A stretch of DNA of 64,000 nucleotides. Source: Actinomycetota bacterium (GTDB lineage Bacteria; Actinomycetota; Actinomycetes; Actinomycetales; Microbacteriaceae). This document shows, one piece after another, positions 63,580 to 64,000 of the stretch. Made by a program: the position numbers and the translations under genes. The notes beneath the pieces were generated by a model, which had not been told where the DNA came from, ran no database searches, and saw only the letters and a list, made by a program, of their open reading frames with translations. Each line of letters starts with the position of its first letter. The first letter of the stretch is position 1. The stretch covers positions 496,001-560,000 of the forward strand of contig CANFSP010000001.1 of assembly GCA_947449765.1 (NCBI GenBank), read 5' to 3'.

Positions 63580-64000
63580 GTGAGAGATTCCATTTCGATT
63601 CGTGAGGCGGCTGGTGAGCTGGGCGTCACCGAGCGTCGCGTGCGGCAACTCGTGCCGACGGGGAGTCTCACCCGCGATGAGCTGGCGCGTCTGGCACGGC
63701 GTGAAACCAAGGTCGGTCGCAAGACGGCGCGGGATTCACTTCAGGCGCTGGCTGATTTGCTCGATTTTCGTCCCACCAACGATGTTCCCCCGCGCACACT
63801 TTCTCGCCTTAAAGGCACGATTCGACTCGCAGATTCTTATGAGATTGCACAGCTCCTCGCGCCCGTTCGTGATTCTCCCTCAGGTGAGCTTGCTCGCAAA
63901 GCTCTGGCATCTGAGAACTGGCTCGAGCAACGAAAAACCCTGGCTGAATTGGCCAAGCGTCAAGAAGCGTGGGAAGCGCTTCACCCCGACGCCCGAGTTG
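63580..64000 (+). CDS. HTH DNA-binding protein, truncated by the window end
   Basis: At least 140 codons from a GTG at 63580, open to the edge. Begins MRDSISIREAAGELGVTERRVRQLV, an excisionase/MerR-like helix-turn-helix, then a helical region (LARRETKVGRKTARDSLQALADLL) and further alpha-rich sequence. Direct repeats at its start suggest self-control. In related genomes such N-terminal HTH proteins can precede a toxin gene, but the next gene is not visible. Confidence 0.7.
   Translation, partial: MRDSISIREAAGELGVTERRVRQLVPTGSLTRDELARLARRETKVGRKTARDSLQALADLLDFRPTNDVPPRTLSRLKGTIRLADSYEIAQLLAPVRDSPSGELARKALASENWLEQRKTLAELAKRQEAWEALHPDARV

Overview
The window reads as chromosomal DNA of a high-GC actinobacterium, most likely a member of the Microbacteriaceae. 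The reasons are the gene order miaB-miaA-dapF ... hflX ... lexA-LysM gene ... hisC-hisB-hisH-hisA ... infC-rpmI-rplT-TrmH-pheS-pheT-argC, the actinobacterial SOS boxes, the PF04240 carotenoid gene, and a dispersed GTTGAGCCTGTCGAAAC-type repeat that I associate with that family. The species cannot be named from the sequence alone.

Backbone. 0-2.6 kb: end of miaB, miaA, dapF. 18.5-31.7 kb: RsmC-like methyltransferase, an unknown gene with a structured leader, hflX, a SOUL protein, metF, an MFS exporter, lexA with a divergent SOS-linked LysM gene, hisC, a photolyase with a DUF2256 partner, hisBHA and an SseB-like gene. 31.7-40 kb: DUF1844, infC (ATT start, structured leader), rpmI, rplT, an rRNA 2'-O-methyltransferase, an LPXTG surface protein, a MazEF-type module, pheST. 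56.0-57.3 kb: argC, which carries repeat-derived insertions.

Accessory blocks break this backbone at three places. Block A (2.7-18.3 kb, between dapF and the methyltransferase) is a seven-gene minus-strand cluster: zinc-ribbon protein, 1246-aa membrane protein, 1142-aa tubulin-like GTPase, secreted/anchored VWA protein, two small membrane proteins and a CASTOR/POLLUX-type channel. A divergent TPR gene and an XRE regulator follow. Block B (40-56 kb, between pheT and argC) holds zinc-ribbon/membrane proteins, a TPR paralogue of the block A gene, a PF04240 carotenoid gene, DUF3800, an MFS transporter, a NYN-domain protein, a DUF262/DUF1524 (GmrSD-like) nuclease, and a MazG-like plus GIY-YIG/DUF2075 helicase pair. 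Block C (57.4 kb to the window end) is the most striking.

Block C contains a compact plus-strand operon for a ubiquitin-like conjugation system. In order it encodes a zinc-ribbon membrane protein, a Prok-RING-like treble clef, an E2 (HPN...Cys), a multi-TM FHA-like protein, a small beta-grasp Ubl, a ThiF/E1, a JAMM protease fused to a TM segment and a LysM-like domain, and a double zinc-ribbon protein. Most genes overlap or nearly touch. The E1 would activate the Ubl, E2 with RING would transfer it, and the membrane-anchored JAMM protein would remove it. Membrane/LysM/FHA parts suggest envelope-associated modification. A YefM/YoeB-type toxin-antitoxin pair and an HTH gene running off the window follow. 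The repeated use of short CxxC zinc ribbons joined to TM or Pro/Ala-rich linkers in all three accessory blocks suggests that they may be functionally linked; this is inference.
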